From positions 1 to 31,511 of the forward strand of contig JANTQF010000392.1 of NCBI GenBank assembly GCA_032988165.1: a DNA stretch of 31,511 bases, given 5' to 3'. Source of the stretch: Emmonsiellopsis sp. PD_33 (taxonomy: Eukaryota > Ascomycota > Eurotiomycetes > Onygenales > Ajellomycetaceae). Of this stretch, positions 1 to 11,603 are shown piece after piece. Positions within the stretch are counted from its first letter, which is position 1; each line of letters opens with the position of its first letter. Under the pieces are notes generated by a model. That model was not told the DNA's origin and did no database searches. It saw only the letters and a list, made by a program, of their open reading frames with translations. The translations under genes and the position numbers were made by a program.

Positions 1-385
1 CGTGTGCTATACTCTGTTTGTACTCTCGTCTGTCTTTGTAGTCGTTGCTTTCTCGTTCTTCTGTGGGGAGTCATATGGTTCTTGTCTTGCTGTAGTGGGG
101 TAGGTCTTGCAGGAGTATATTCGTCTGCGAGTGTTGTGGCGGCTGTTTGGGCGGTGGTTGGGGAGTGGGCTATGAGAATGCGGGGGTGGTGGGGGGCAGG
201 GGGGGAAGGGGGGGCCAGAATATCCAAAAGTCGCCGGGCAAGGAGATAGAAGAACAGAGAACAGGCGTGAAGAATAAATATATGTTGGAATCTGTCATTC
301 AACATTCCTGACACCCATACTTCAACCCTCATACATACATACATACACACACAGCCGGACCAATCCATCCCAACACTCGAAAACT
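1..385. other. Upstream region of the SDR gene
   Basis: No gene is recognised here. The open frame over the first 250 bases is low-complexity and resembles nothing known. The stretch holds a very G-rich block at 182-214 and a CATA/CA microsatellite at about 330-353. The last 100 bases before the ATG at 386 are C/A-rich, as is common in fungal 5' leaders. It probably contains the promoter and leader of the reductase gene. Confidence 0.5.
182..214 (+). repeat. G-run block, possible G-quadruplex
   Basis: Four runs of five to seven G, broken by one to three other bases, lie within about 33 bases on the plus strand. This satisfies the usual G3+N1-7 quadruplex pattern. It is about 170 bp upstream of the SDR start codon. 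Whether it folds in the cell cannot be judged from sequence. Confidence 0.6.
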
Positions 386-1852
386 ATGCCATTCCCCAGC
401 GACCAATACGCAATCCCCCGCGGCTCTCTCATCCTCGTCACAGGCGCCAATGGCTACATAGCCTCTCATGTAATTGACATATTGCTTGAACTTGGCTATC
501 ATGTGAGAGGAACAGTCCGCACGGAAAAGCCGTGGGTGGATGCCTTATTCGAGAATAAGCATGGAAAGGGGAGGTATGAAAGTGTCATTGTACCGGTGAT
601 AGAAGAGGCGGGGGCGTTTGAGGAGGCTATCAAGGGGGCAGATGGGGTTGTGCATGTGGTAAGTTACTCACTTTTGTCACTGGGGAGTCCCCTTTCTCTT
701 ATGGGAGACTGCTTTTCAAGACCCTGGTTGGCTAATTGGTTAGCCAGGCTTCCGACGTCTCGATGCGCCCGGATCTATCCATTATCACCAACGCAGTAAA
801 TCACATCCTGGGCCTTCTCAAAACCGCGTCGAAGCAGACTTCAGTCAAGAGATTTGTTATGACGTCTTCGTCCGGGGCTTGTCTTCTTCCTGAGCCTAAT
901 AAAAGGGGTGTTATCGTTGACGAGAGTCTGTATACCCTGGCTTCGAATGTTTGTGTCTTGGTCGGCCTAATCTCACGATATGCACAGACACCTGGAACAA
1001 TGATAGTATTGAAGCCGCGCGGGACGACAGCATCCCGATTCCTAAAAAATCAGTTAACATATACTATGCCTCGAAGACCGAAGCGGAACGCCAGGCATGG
1101 GAATGGGTGAGGGAACAAAACCCCGATTTTGTCTTCAATACGGTGGTACCGAACATGAATGTCAGTAGTAACTAGAATCTCTTGGGATGTGACTTGGTCT
1201 GTTTTCTGTCTACATACTTCTAACTGAATGCCCATTATTCTCGGTACATAGCTAGGCAAAATCCTCGCCCCTGAAATGTCAGCCTCAACAATGGGCTTCG
1301 CACGCAGACTTCTCAAGGGAGATCCAATAGCAATGCACGTCCTCCCTCCTCGTAAGTAATTTCCATACGCATATCTATTTCAACAGATCGCACCCTACCC
1401 CCCCTATTTGCTAGTACTCAATGAACCCCTTCACCCTCACAGAATACTACGTCAACGTCATTGACACCGCTCGCCTCCATGTTATCGGCCTCCTCAACCC
1501 CACCGTAACCTCCGAACGCATCTTCGCCTTCGCGGCGCCGCAGAACTGGACCGATCTAATTGCGATCCTGCGAAAGCTGCGGCCGGAAAATAAAAACATC
1601 CCCGACCCGCCGGTGGATGAGGGCAGGGATTATTCCGAGATTAAACCTTTGAAGAGGGCGGAGGGGTTGTTGTGTGAGTTCTTTGGAGTTGAGGGTTGGA
1701 TTGGGTATGAGGAGAGTTTGGCGGCTGGCATTGAAGGTGAGTGGTTGGGTGATGGTGCTTGATGTGCTTTGTAACTATATGAAGTAGAAGTGGAGTTGGG
1801 GCGTGGAAGCGGATTTAAGGGGGTGGTGAAGAGGTTGTTTGAGTCGGGATAG
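386..1852 (+). CDS. Extended SDR NAD(P)-dependent aldehyde/ketone reductase
   Basis: Six exons: 386-658, 748-925, 988-1160, 1252-1351, 1443-1736 and 1788-1852, giving 360 residues. The cofactor-binding turn TGANGYIAS lies at residues 19-27. A TSSSGA segment near 130-135 supplies the likely catalytic serine, and YYASK at 176-180 supplies the Tyr and Lys. The segments ENTWNN, LKGD, RIFAFAAPQNWTD and LRKLRPENK match the fungal branch of NAD-dependent epimerase/dehydratase-like reductases (dihydroflavonol reductase / GRE2 relatives), which usually reduce aldehydes or ketones with NADPH. The length is normal. Intron 2 has a weak donor (GTCTGT) but is the only choice that keeps frame and motif. The last exon is inferred: reading through GTGAGT at 1737 would stop at 1762 with a less natural end. 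The substrate is unknown. The next gene downstream is glutamate decarboxylase on the same strand. Confidence 0.85.
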
Positions 1853-2546
1853 AAACGCGCTTTTTTGCCCTTTTTTAGGGAGATATGTTGCTGGCTTCTT
1901 CCACTGATGGATTAGTCAATAATTGGATATTAGACATATTACACGTATTGTTATATATCAGATTGACATACAGTGTAGTTTTGATAGATACTATACATAG
2001 GGGGTTTGATGCCAAGCCAGTTAACTCGTGAACTGGTTATTTAAAGTTTATGGATCCCCCCACATCCAACTCGGATCTAGACCCACAAGTGTAACCAAAC
2101 CTGCTTTCTCCCTCCTCTCTTCATGCCCAACAAGCCCATTCCTACTGTAACCCAGAAGAAAGCAAGAAACAAACGTAATATTTTATTGCAATGTATATGT
2201 TTTAACATTACCGTCTCATCGTTACACAACGTAAATAAAATCCAGGATCTAAACACCGACGAAAAAGTTGAAAATCGTTAGGAATTTAGAGTCAATGACG
2301 TAGACACCCTAGATATCAGCATCTACGTCACTTACAAAACTGTCAAGGTCAAGGGAGCGTCGTGGAAGGCAGATAGCTTGCTTGATTGACTTCAATAAAT
2401 ATTTCAAAAAAAAATTATCTCGACAGCAAAAAGAAAAGCTCGCAATTCGTTTTTGAATATACCTCCTTGCCTATCTGCTGAGCAGTCTCGTCTACAACCC
2501 GGAAATATTATACAACTAACTTGAAGAAAATTCCAATTGAATAAAT
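1853..2546. other. Intergenic, SDR 3' end to GAD promoter
   Basis: AT-rich DNA with no gene seen on either strand. The first part should hold the 3' end of the reductase transcript; the rest is the likely promoter of glutamate decarboxylase. A minus-strand open frame at 2404-2619 resembles no protein and overlaps the proposed first GAD exon. Confidence 0.6.
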
Positions 2547-4583
2547 ATGAGTCTTGCAACACATGTGGGTAATATCTACGCTGCATGTATACCCACCCAC
2601 GTTGCAATTCATCCAGCAACAGACACCCCTATATCCTAGTATCTGCAATGCTGTCCCAATCGTCGATCTCACTACTCCTTGAACCACCCACTAACCCATT
2701 CCCCCGTCCAATGCCCGTCTAGGTTGACGCAAACAAGCTCGTCGAAGAGCTACGTGAGAGCCCCGAGAAACGCAAAAGCGAACGTCTCTGGACAGAAAGC
2801 GTTTCGGGGTCTATGACACCATACTCCACGCGATATGCCAGTCGCGAGGAGATCCCCAAGTTTCAGATCCCGAAAGATGGAGCACCAGCAGAGGCGGTGC
2901 ATCGGATGCTGAGGGATGATTTGGATTTGGATGGGATTCCGAATCTGAATATGGCGAGGTGAGTGGTTTTCTCCTCTCTGTGGTTCAGGGTCTAAACCAT
3001 GCTAACGAAGACTGGCGGTATAGTTTTGTCGGCACATACATGGAACGCGAAGCGAATGAGCTTGTGATCGCAAATATCAGTAAGAATCTCGCTGATGCCG
3101 ACGAATACCCGGCCCTGATGGAAATGCACGCACATTGTGTTTCGATGATCTCCAATCTCTGGCACGCACAGCCTGGGGAGGAAGCAATTGGTTCCGCGAC
3201 GACAGGTTCTTCGGAAGCCATCCATCTGGGTGGGCTGGCGATGAAACGGCTCTGGCAGCAGAAAAGAAAGGCGGAAGGCATGGATACCTCAAAGCCAAAT
3301 ATCATCATGGGGGCAAATGCACAGGTTGCGCTTCTCAAATTTGCCCGATATTTTGACGTTGAGGCCCGAATTCTAGACGTCTCCAAGAAGAGCCAGTACA
3401 GGCTGGATCCTGAGCTGGTCAGAAAGAACGTGGATGAAAATACAATTGGTATTTTTGTCATTCTGGGAAGCACGTATACTGGCCATTATGAACCGGTAGA
3501 AGAGGTCTCGAAAATTTTGGATGAGTTCCAAGCGAAGACCGGTATTGACATACCTATCCATGTCGACGCAGCAAGTGGGGGCTTTATTGCCCCGTTTACA
3601 TATGCGGGAGCGGGAGGCCCAAAATGGTGAGTATTCTCGGATTATCTGACGAGCGCTGTCGCTAACACAGAGCAGGGACTTTTTGCTGCCCCGGGTGAAG
3701 TCAATTAACGTATCCGGCCACAAATATGGCCTGGTATATGCCGGGCTTGGATGGATCATTTGGCGGGATAGATCTTATCTTCCAAAAGATCTCATTTTCG
3801 AGCTCCATTACCTTGGTGGAACCGAAGAAACCTTCACCCTAAATTTCTCCCGCCCAGGAATGCAGGTTATTGGACAGTACTACAACCTCATCCGTCTTGG
3901 GTTTAATGGATTCCGTGAGATCATGGAGAATTGTTTAACAAATGCAAGACTGTTGAGCAACGCCCTCGAAAGAACCGGCTGGTTTGTATGCGTCAGTAGC
4001 ATCCATCGGAAAAAGGGAAAATTCGCCCTCGAGGCGGCAAAGGGGCTATTGAAGCGTCATCGGGAAGAAACGTCAGCAGAGTTTAATGCAGGCCTGCCCG
4101 TCGTTGCTTTCAGATTCTCGGATGAATTTCACAAAAAATATCCCGATATAAAGCAAGAAAGCGTCAGTCTGTTGCTTCGTGCAAAGCAGTATATCATTCC
4201 AAGTAAGTTCTGCACAGTCCTGATACGCCTATTCGATCTGTTATGCATATTTGCGGGATCGCATCAGGCTAATAATTTGGGGTTGACAAGATTACCCGCT
4301 TCCGCCAACTGAGGATAAGACTGAGATCCTGCGTATAGTTGTGCGGGAAAGTATGTCGGCAGACCTCATTGACCGACTCGTAGCGGATACTGTAGCTATC
4401 GTCGAAAAGCTCATGGCGACTGAAGCTGTGGACCTGGCCGGTCTGCAAACAGGCCCTACATCTCTCGCGAGACGCCGAATGAGGATAGACGGAGGCGAAA
4501 AAGAGGTAGAGAGTGGGGAGGGGGACGAAAGACCAGCGAAAAAGGCCAAAAAGCACCATTTCAAGGCCACCCGGGTTTGCTAG
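2547..4583 (+). CDS. GAD1: Glutamate decarboxylase
   Basis: PLP-dependent group II decarboxylase that converts L-glutamate to GABA and CO2, normally cytosolic and the entry to the GABA shunt. Five exons: 2547-2564, 2723-2958, 3024-3626, 3676-4202 and 4291-4583, giving 558 residues. HVDAASGGF starts at 264 with the PLP-contacting Asp266, and the Schiff-base lysine is Lys302 in SGHKYG. ATTGSSEAI and the C-terminal YPLPPTEDKTEILR are also typical. The first exon is only six codons (MSLATH) with donor GTGGGT. It was chosen because the frame before 2723 is closed by a TAG immediately upstream, and because joining it gives a HVD start that looks usual for fungal GADs. The C-terminus carries a basic stretch (RPAKKAKKHH) and ends in RVC. 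Identity is certain; the first exon is less so. Confidence 0.93.
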
Positions 4584-6460
4584 GGCGGATTCCACTCCCC
4601 CCTGTGTATCTGATAAATATTGGGGATGGTGTCGTCGACATTTGAACGCAAGAAATATGCGAGAAGGGTGAGGACATATATAGGTAGTTTATTACAATAG
4701 TATCGGCCATATTACGAGGTGTCTTCGACTTTATCGATAGGACTCAGGAGTATGTGATGTCGTGTCAGGGGCTATGGTATCGGGGTCTTGGAGGAAGCTG
4801 TACATCTTCTACTCTCAGTTTGAGGTCAGAGATAAGCATGAAGATGCAGAGGACGCTTAGAATCGTCGTCTAGCCTCTCGAATATGGCCTAGAGGCTGAA
4901 GACACGAAGTCACCACCTTCAAGGCTGTTCCGTTGGGATAGGCGATTGCAGCGGTTTAGGTTGCTGGGGGAGTTATTGAGTGCTGAACCAGAGAAGTAAA
5001 GTGTCGGATTGCATCCTCGGTTTATAATCAAAACGCATTATAATGTGCAGAATAGAATTCGATGGCATTGTCAGGAGGAGCCGTAGAGAAATTGGACGTT
5101 GAAGTTAGAGATAGAGACAAAGTACGCTAGTCTATTTGTGGGTTAGCGTCTCGCGTGTCTCCAGGGCTGAGTTTCTTTTCTCCGCATCCCAAACCACGAC
5201 CACAATTGTCACCTCGAACTCTGGATTCCGTTCGAAAAGTTGGATGTGCCGCTATCAATCCATACAAAGCCGCTAGTGGGCTCTCAGCCGTTCTCCCGAA
5301 GACGAACCTCCAGAATGCGGGGTTTCCCAGCGCCCGACCCGCATCCGATACAATAGGAACTATCAGATCAGAGCGCCTCCCTGTCTTCTGTCAAACCCGC
5401 CAGTGGAAACATGCTGAAATCTCACTAACTACAATACTTGGGAAACCAAGGGGTTGAGCTGGGACAAGACCCCCAATCCCCGAGGCGACTCGCCAGGTAC
5501 CAGAGCCCAAAGACGAGCTTGGCGTTATTAACTTCTAGCAGAGGACAAAGCTTGGGGCGATGGTTCCGCTGATATCAATCGAACACGCTTTCTGCATACG
5601 AGACATGGGCCTGGCGCCGATTTGGAAGCTCTAGACTCGAGGTGACAACGCGCGGAGGGAGATGTTTGTACAGCCAGGTAACAAATCTCCAGTGCGCCCT
5701 ATTGGCTGGAAGCTCCTCTCAATGCCGGGCTTACAAGTCGGATTCCGGAGATCTGCCGCCGCAGAGGTCCAGTTTGGCCGGAGGCTGGAGCACATGACCA
5801 CTGGGCGAGTAGCGCAGTGATGTGTCCGCTCCAGGATCCATCGGTGTGTACGGTATTTACATGTACGCCGTAAGGTCGGTGCAGGAGGATCGACAATGTT
5901 GCGTATCTCCATCTTTATCTTGCTCTTATCTTCCCTGCATCTGTCAACCTCAACGTCGCCATCGTCGCTCGCTGCCTTTGTCTTTGGTCTCCTTCGCCTA
6001 TTCTGTATTTTGACATCGTTATTCGGGGTGTTTTGGAACTGGAAATACGATTCCTCCGTTTATATTCTCCGTTTATTTTAATCCGTCCTAGCTTTCATTT
6101 GCCTCCCCGCATTTTGCCTCTGCTCGACTTGTGTGCGATACGCCGGGGTCGCGGTCGAGTTCCACTTCTTATCATCAGCATCCTAATGTGCTGATAGCCA
6201 ACCTTGCTCATATTCCTCATGAGCGTTTTGTCGTTTAAGCCCATTACCGCATTCAATTTTATATCCTTTGGGTCATCTTCCGTGTAGTACCTTTCTTGTC
6301 CATATTATCCTGTATTTTGGATCCTTTGTGGTCTGGGCCTTTCTGGTTTACCTGCTTGTTCTAATAATCCATTTATCCCCCTCATCACTTTCGTTGCCTC
6401 GTTGTGGATTGGGTGTGAGCTACGAGAGGGCCTCTTAGAATCCTTATTGTCCATCTCGGC
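4584..6460. other. Gene-free stretch between GAD and the Zn2Cys6 gene
   Basis: About 1.9 kb without a recognisable gene. Short open frames occur on both strands (for example 5155-5457 plus and 5631-5912 minus), but they show no family motif and no coherent exon joins. From about 5890 to 6400 the plus strand is T/C-rich, like a long leader of the transcription factor gene. A TTGCTCA sits near 6206. Regulatory function is presumed only from position. Confidence 0.55.
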
Positions 6461-9043
6461 ATGGAAACCGCCCAAAACACGGCCGCCACATCGTCTTTTG
6501 AAGCTGTACAACCTAAGCCGTGTACCGCTAAGCTGGGGGCACAAAGCTCGCCAACGGTTTCCAGCAAACCGCATGCCAGAAAGCCCTCCATCTCCGTCGC
6601 TGGAGTCAGCAAGCCAAAACAGTCGAAAAGTCGAAATGGTACACATATTTCATTCTGTTTATTCTGACGCGCGGAGTACCAGGATGCGTGGACTGACGTG
6701 AAGCTAACATTTTTCTAATGATTAAACAGGCTGTGTAACGTGCAAAACCAAGAGGCTCAAGTGCGATGAAACCAAACCCACTTGCCAACAATGCCATAAA
6801 CGAAATGTTACTTGCGGGGGATATAAGAAGGACTTCAAATGGAGATCATTCGAAGAATCCAGCTTCTCAAACAAATCAGCCCCGAAGAGTAAAAAAGGTT
6901 AAAATCACCAAAATTATGGCATATTATCACCAAAGATTCTAACTCCGTTTTGATAGGATCCATTGATTCACCACCGCGAGCTCCGGTCGTGCCTGCATCT
7001 AAGCCAGTAGCATCACATCTGAGCCCACTAACCCCTGATAGCACAAACTGGATCGAAGAAAATGGCGGTGATCAGTACAAAAGCCCGTATTCTTCTTTGG
7101 AAGCAATAGCCTCTCTTCCAGCGCCTGATCTCAACCCACCCGATCTATTTCCGGCGATCTTTGGTTTGCAAGATACTATTTTTGATGGCTATGACTGTGA
7201 TGAAATCCTTCATGACTCGTCATACGTTTCTCTTAGCCAATACCCAAAGTTGGCTGAGACGACTATCCTAGTGGATGATGCCGTAAGCAGATTTGGAAGT
7301 CCTATAGGATGGCTTCCGCCTTCGATACCCTTGACACCATGTCCTATTGAACTGGAGGATGAAGATGTGGAAGAAATTAGTCGCCAACCCAATCTGGAGA
7401 CAAGTATAACTCCTAGTTGGGACACTTCATCCGACTGGATTCCTGCTTTCAAAGACGTATTCAAAAACTCCGTTCCCCGCGAGCCAACTTTACATCCGGA
7501 GTCTCCAGAAATGCTCCTTGTGCGATATGACCAGCGAACTTGTGGGATCCTCTCGGTAAAAGATGGTATTTCGGAAAACCCTTGGAGGACTCTCCTCTGG
7601 CCATTGGCAGCTAATTGCCAGGCGCTCTATCACGCAATCTGTTCCCTGTCTGCATTTCACTGTGCCAAGGAGAATCCTCAGTTGAGAGTTCAAGGTATGG
7701 ATCATATGCGACATAGTATCCGTGCCCTAGCTAGGGGAATAGACACTATGAAGACGGAAGAAGCGCTTGGCACAACCTTGGCTCTTGTCTTTGCAGAATC
7801 ATGGGATCGGCATATTTCTACTGGTATCCAACATCTTCGAGGGGCGAGAATTCTTTTGAATCAAGCCGTGGTACATCAACATACCGACGCGCAGGGAGAC
7901 GATATCGAGCGCCTACAGTTTTTGTACAATACTTGGCTCTATACTGATGTTATTGCGAGGCTAATTTCAGTTGAAGAAAACGATATGGACGACCCACTTC
8001 CAGAACACATCGCCACTTGTTTCCCATACTCAGAAGTCCACGAAGTTGACCCCCTCCTGGGATGTGCAGCAACACTATTCCCATTGATTAGCCGCGTTGC
8101 CAATCTCATCCAGAAAGTTCGCAGAACGAAAACCAACTCTTTTCCAATCATATCACAGGCCATGGAACTGAAAACCAAAATCGAAGAGTGGGAAGCTCCA
8201 AAGTTTTTCCGGACTCCAGAAGATCCAACTTCCAATGTCCAGCACAGCTTTCAAACGGCACAAGCATACCGTTGGGCAACGCTTCTCTACCTACATCAAG
8301 CCGTTCCCGAGATCCCCTCTGAGTCAGCGGCTGAACTTGCCAAGCGTGTTCTTGTGCTTCTCGCGACTGTCCCGCCAAGTTCTCGAGCAACTGTCGTTCA
8401 CATATATCCCCTTCTTGTCGCAAGCTGCGAAGTGAAAAATGAGGAAGACAGAAACTGGGTTCAAGAGCGTTGGGCGGCGATGCAGTTGCGGCTCATGATC
8501 GGGAATATCGATCGTTGCCTAGAGGTGGTTCGTGAAGTGTGGGTACGTAGAGACGAGTTTGATCGCCAGAATATGTGTGTCCAACGGGCATCTTTGGCCA
8601 CCCCTGTGGATACAACTAAAAGAAGGAGTATATATGGAATCGGCAAAATCCACATGGCGGATAATGAGGATCAGTTTAGGGATGGCTCGACAATACTTGA
8701 TCCTTCAGACCCCGAGCCCAAACGGACGCCACTCTTCATGGACCCAGGAGAGCTCGAGATGTCCAAATCTCTCCCATCATCAAGGCCAATGACCTTTAGC
8801 GCAATTAGACGAGGCTCATTTATTCCTGGATTAGATGATGTGGAAATTGAAAAGACTGTCCGTGGGAAATTGCACTGGGTTGGTGTGATGAAAGATTGGA
8901 ACTGGGAAGGTATGTTGTCCACTCTAGTATAATAACTCTACACATACCCTTCATCTAAGTATGCTCTGACACCGTTTCATACTCGAAACCCATTCATCCT
9001 CATCAAAAAACTAATATCCCGGTATTTAGTTTTCCTTGGCTGA
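6461..9043 (+). CDS. Zn2Cys6 transcription factor with fungal-specific regulatory domain
   Basis: Four exons: 6461-6638, 6730-6897, 6957-8909 and 9030-9043, giving 770 residues. The binuclear zinc cluster at residues 61-88 follows C-x2-C-x6-C-x6-C-x2-C-x6-C (Cys61, 64, 71, 78, 81, 88), with CGGYKKDFKWR just after it. This is the DNA-binding head of fungal Gal4-type nuclear regulators. From about residue 297 the protein matches the Fungal_trans_2 (DUF3468) type of middle region, with LWPLAANCQALYHAICSLSA, ALGTTLALVFAESWD and STGIQHLRGAR. The final exon of 14 nt is inferred: GTATGT at 8910 and TTTAG at 9029 give the end WNWEVFLG, whereas reading through would end at 8932. The second intron has an unusual GTTAAA donor. 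The target pathway cannot be told, and no metabolic cluster surrounds the gene. Confidence 0.88.
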
Positions 9044-9049
9044 GCCTTC

Positions 9050-9990
9050 CACATCCAGCCCTAAAAGTGGTATCACTATTCGCAATTTCACCCCCTATTT
9101 TCGCCCCCATTGCGTTGGAGTTCATCGGCTTTATCCAGCTTTGTCATTAACTCCTCCGCCATCTTTCAAATTACCATGTTTTCCCTTCCCCTCGCCCTGT
9201 ACCGATACATTATTCTTCCTTTTTGTTATTCTTTTTTTGTTCCTCCTCACCACGACTGTTACGAAACGACGCATTTCACGAAAGACAATCCCCTTCCCCA
9301 ATCCGGTCCCACGACCAGTACCTACGATCTATCGAGGTCTCCATTTCCCTTCGACTTCCATCCCCGTTCGACCCCTTGACCTATATAATCTCAGTGACCC
9401 CTCTCCATCGCTCCTTAATCAGAAACGCGCGGCGGCACCGAGAAATATAGGACAGAACCTTACTCTACGACAGCATTACAAATTGTTTCTTCCATTCCCG
9501 CTTTCGAGATAGGAAAAGGATTTAATATTTCTCCAAACTTGAGATTTTGCTCGTCTATTTTGCTCTAGCCCCTTTTTTTGGTTTTTGTTTTTCGCCCTCT
9601 CTCTCTATCTATATCTGAAGGCGTTTTGTTGGGCAAAGAAATATCTTGAAGCGATGCAAATTCAAAGCAGGCAAATTGGCGCTTTATCTTATTGACTAAC
9701 TGCTATTCCTTTGTGTTTGATCAGTCTGTTTATCTCCAGCGTTCCCTAATTGTTAATTGGTTACTTAGTTTTGCTACCTGAAATTTCTTGTCCTTGTCTG
9801 ATTCATTGCTTATTTTTTCTTTCTTTTTTTCTTTTTTTTTTCTTTTTTTCTTGCTCGTGCTGTTGAGGTTTAATTAGGCTGGTATAAAAAAATTGGATTC
9901 TTTTCCCGTTCCATTTTCCTTGTCTTCATATATTCTTTTTTTTTCTAGATTCTTCCAACAACAGATATACCCTCCATTTCATGCATGCCC
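9050..9990 (+). repeat. Pyrimidine-rich tract
   Basis: Dense C/T sequence on the plus strand, including long T-rich runs around 9815-9850 and 9935-9947. It begins right after the Zn2Cys6 stop codon, so at least the start is probably 3' untranslated region. The bias produces an accidental open frame of 158 codons (9036-9512) of low-complexity Pro/Ser/Phe/Leu composition. Confidence 0.6.
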
Positions 9991-10780
9991 GGCGGAATTA
10001 TCATAGTTCCTTCACTTCCCCTTAACTTTTTTATATGGCGCTAGGTATTCGAAGTGGATGCCAGTACTGCAATAGCACCTGCCCGTTTGACTATCCCGCA
10101 GGGAGGGGCGACGATAGAGCGTAGTTTTTGTATGTGTTTGAGGTAGATTTGTTTCGTTGATTGCGTTCCTTGTGGTAGGTAGGTGCTGGGTTATTTTGAG
10201 TATAGTAACCTACAGGTAGTAAGTAGGTCATGCGTAATAGAGATACCTATCCACTATGTAAGGAGGCATCAGTCATTTTCCGTCAGGAGCAAGTCCCATG
10301 TTTTCTCAATGTTCTCAATATAGCTTCCCGACTTAACTGTGGGCGCATGATGCCCACGCCATCACCAACTCCTCCATTTTATGACTAGGTAGCCATCTCA
10401 TTCAAACGCATTCTTTCGCGTTCATATCACCAGGCAGGATTTTCCTCTCACACTTTAGGGAGTTGACATATGCTTCCAGCTCTCGACACTCATGCATTTC
10501 AACACCCCCTCCCCAGCTGTGTCTCTCGGATGTCTCGGTCAATTTGACTGAGCCTGTTGGTGGGTTATGTCTTATCCCAGCATGTTAAGTACACGCCTTT
10601 TATCTTGGTTTGTGTAGGATCGATTCGTGTTTCGACACCGCTACCGGGCTTTCATTCGTAGCTGGCGGGAGATTAACCGGCTCGAAGTATCGGTAAACTC
10701 GCTTTATATTGGCGAGGAAATCATCCTGACTGCACTGCATGAAGTTGATGAGAAAGAAAATATATATATATCTCGTTTTA

Positions 10781-10820
10781 CCACAAGACAATCGATCTCC
10801 TCATTTTCGTGGTCTTGTGG
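10781..10820. repeat. 9-bp inverted repeat, possible hairpin
   Basis: CCACAAGAC at 10781-10789 and its exact complement GTCTTGTGG at 10812-10820 are separated by 22 bases. It could form a hairpin in RNA or be a chance pairing. It lies in the gene-free stretch just after a short (TA)n run. Confidence 0.5.
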
Positions 10821-11588
10821 ATGAAGCCGTTTTCGAAAGTGTGCTGGGAAGTAAAATCGATGGCCTCGAGAGGTTGGGTATGTCCCTTCTAAGTTTAAAT
10901 CTATCACTAAGCAAATATCAAATATCAATCACCCAGACCGAAAATCAGGAATTTTCAGGGGTGAAGAAAAGAAGGGAAGTAATGACACAAGGAAACGTGA
11001 CATTTTCCCGGTATGTTAAACTTACAGCCGAACTTCTCTTCGTACACTGGAAGCTGCATAAAAATTTCCACGGCGGTTAAACGCGCAACTTGTTTGCTGT
11101 GGCACATCTTGAAGCACCCGCCCGGCATAGTAGTATACTGAAATACCACTCTATCAATACCCGATGTCATACGAGACGTCGTAGAAACTCGAGTCGTGCA
11201 AAACTAGCGGCGTTGATTTCAACACCAGACCGAAAAAAAACTCGGGGATCCCCAAGTCCTCCTGACCGTCCTGGGCGACCAAGTTCATTTCGAAGGTACC
11301 AATCGATAATTCGGAGTGGAGTCGCATTTCCTGGGCTGCTAATCGCATTGCGTGCCGCAAGAAGTAGGCGAAACGAAGGGTTCAAACAATATTTAGCAAT
11401 ATCAAGGTTGAGAGCCGCAGTGGTCGGGTCAAGCAGCAGATTATTTTTGACAATGCAAAGGCGCAACATGCGTTCCTAAAATGAGGTGAACAGCATAATA
11501 ATCTCGACAATTACCATGTTGTTGCTGCATATAAGGTTCCACATTAAATGCCGGGTGTATCGGGAACGCCGTTGCCGCCAACCAGTGG

Positions 11589-11603
11589 TTATTTAATCCG
11601 CGG
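11589..11603 (+). repeat. 15-bp direct repeat, copy 1
   Basis: TTATTTAATCCGCGG occurs here and again at 13112-13126 in the same orientation, about 1.5 kb apart. The CCGCGG end is a back-to-back CCG/CGG half-site pair of the kind Zn2Cys6 regulators can bind. No longer homology extends on either side. Confidence 0.6.

Noticed and set aside
1737..1762. SDR stop at 1762 without the last intron
   Set aside because: A consensus GTGAGT donor at 1737 and a TAG acceptor at 1787 give an in-frame end at 1852. The shorter end remains possible if the intron is retained.
2648..2722. ATG at 2648 as the glutamate decarboxylase start
   Set aside because: Its frame is closed by TAG at 2720-2722, directly before the conserved VDANKL segment; an upstream exon joined at 2723 explains the gene better.
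5155..5457. A 100-codon plus-strand frame
   Set aside because: No motif, no joinable exon, and overlapping frames of similar length on the other strand nearby.
5896..6081. A 61-codon hydrophobic frame with a signal-peptide-like start
   Set aside because: Lies in a T/C-rich likely leader; the hydrophobic residues follow from base composition and no family resemblance is seen. An upstream ORF role cannot be excluded.
9036..9512. A 158-codon plus-strand open frame just after the Zn2Cys6 gene
   Set aside because: Low-complexity Pro/Ser/Phe/Leu composition from a C/T-rich 3' region; it starts inside the terminal exon of the gene in another frame.
11090..11479. A 129-codon plus-strand frame rich in Arg and Ser, opposed by a 100-codon minus frame
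   Set aside because: No known family on either strand; considered as a transposon relic but no transposase or reverse-transcriptase motif was found.
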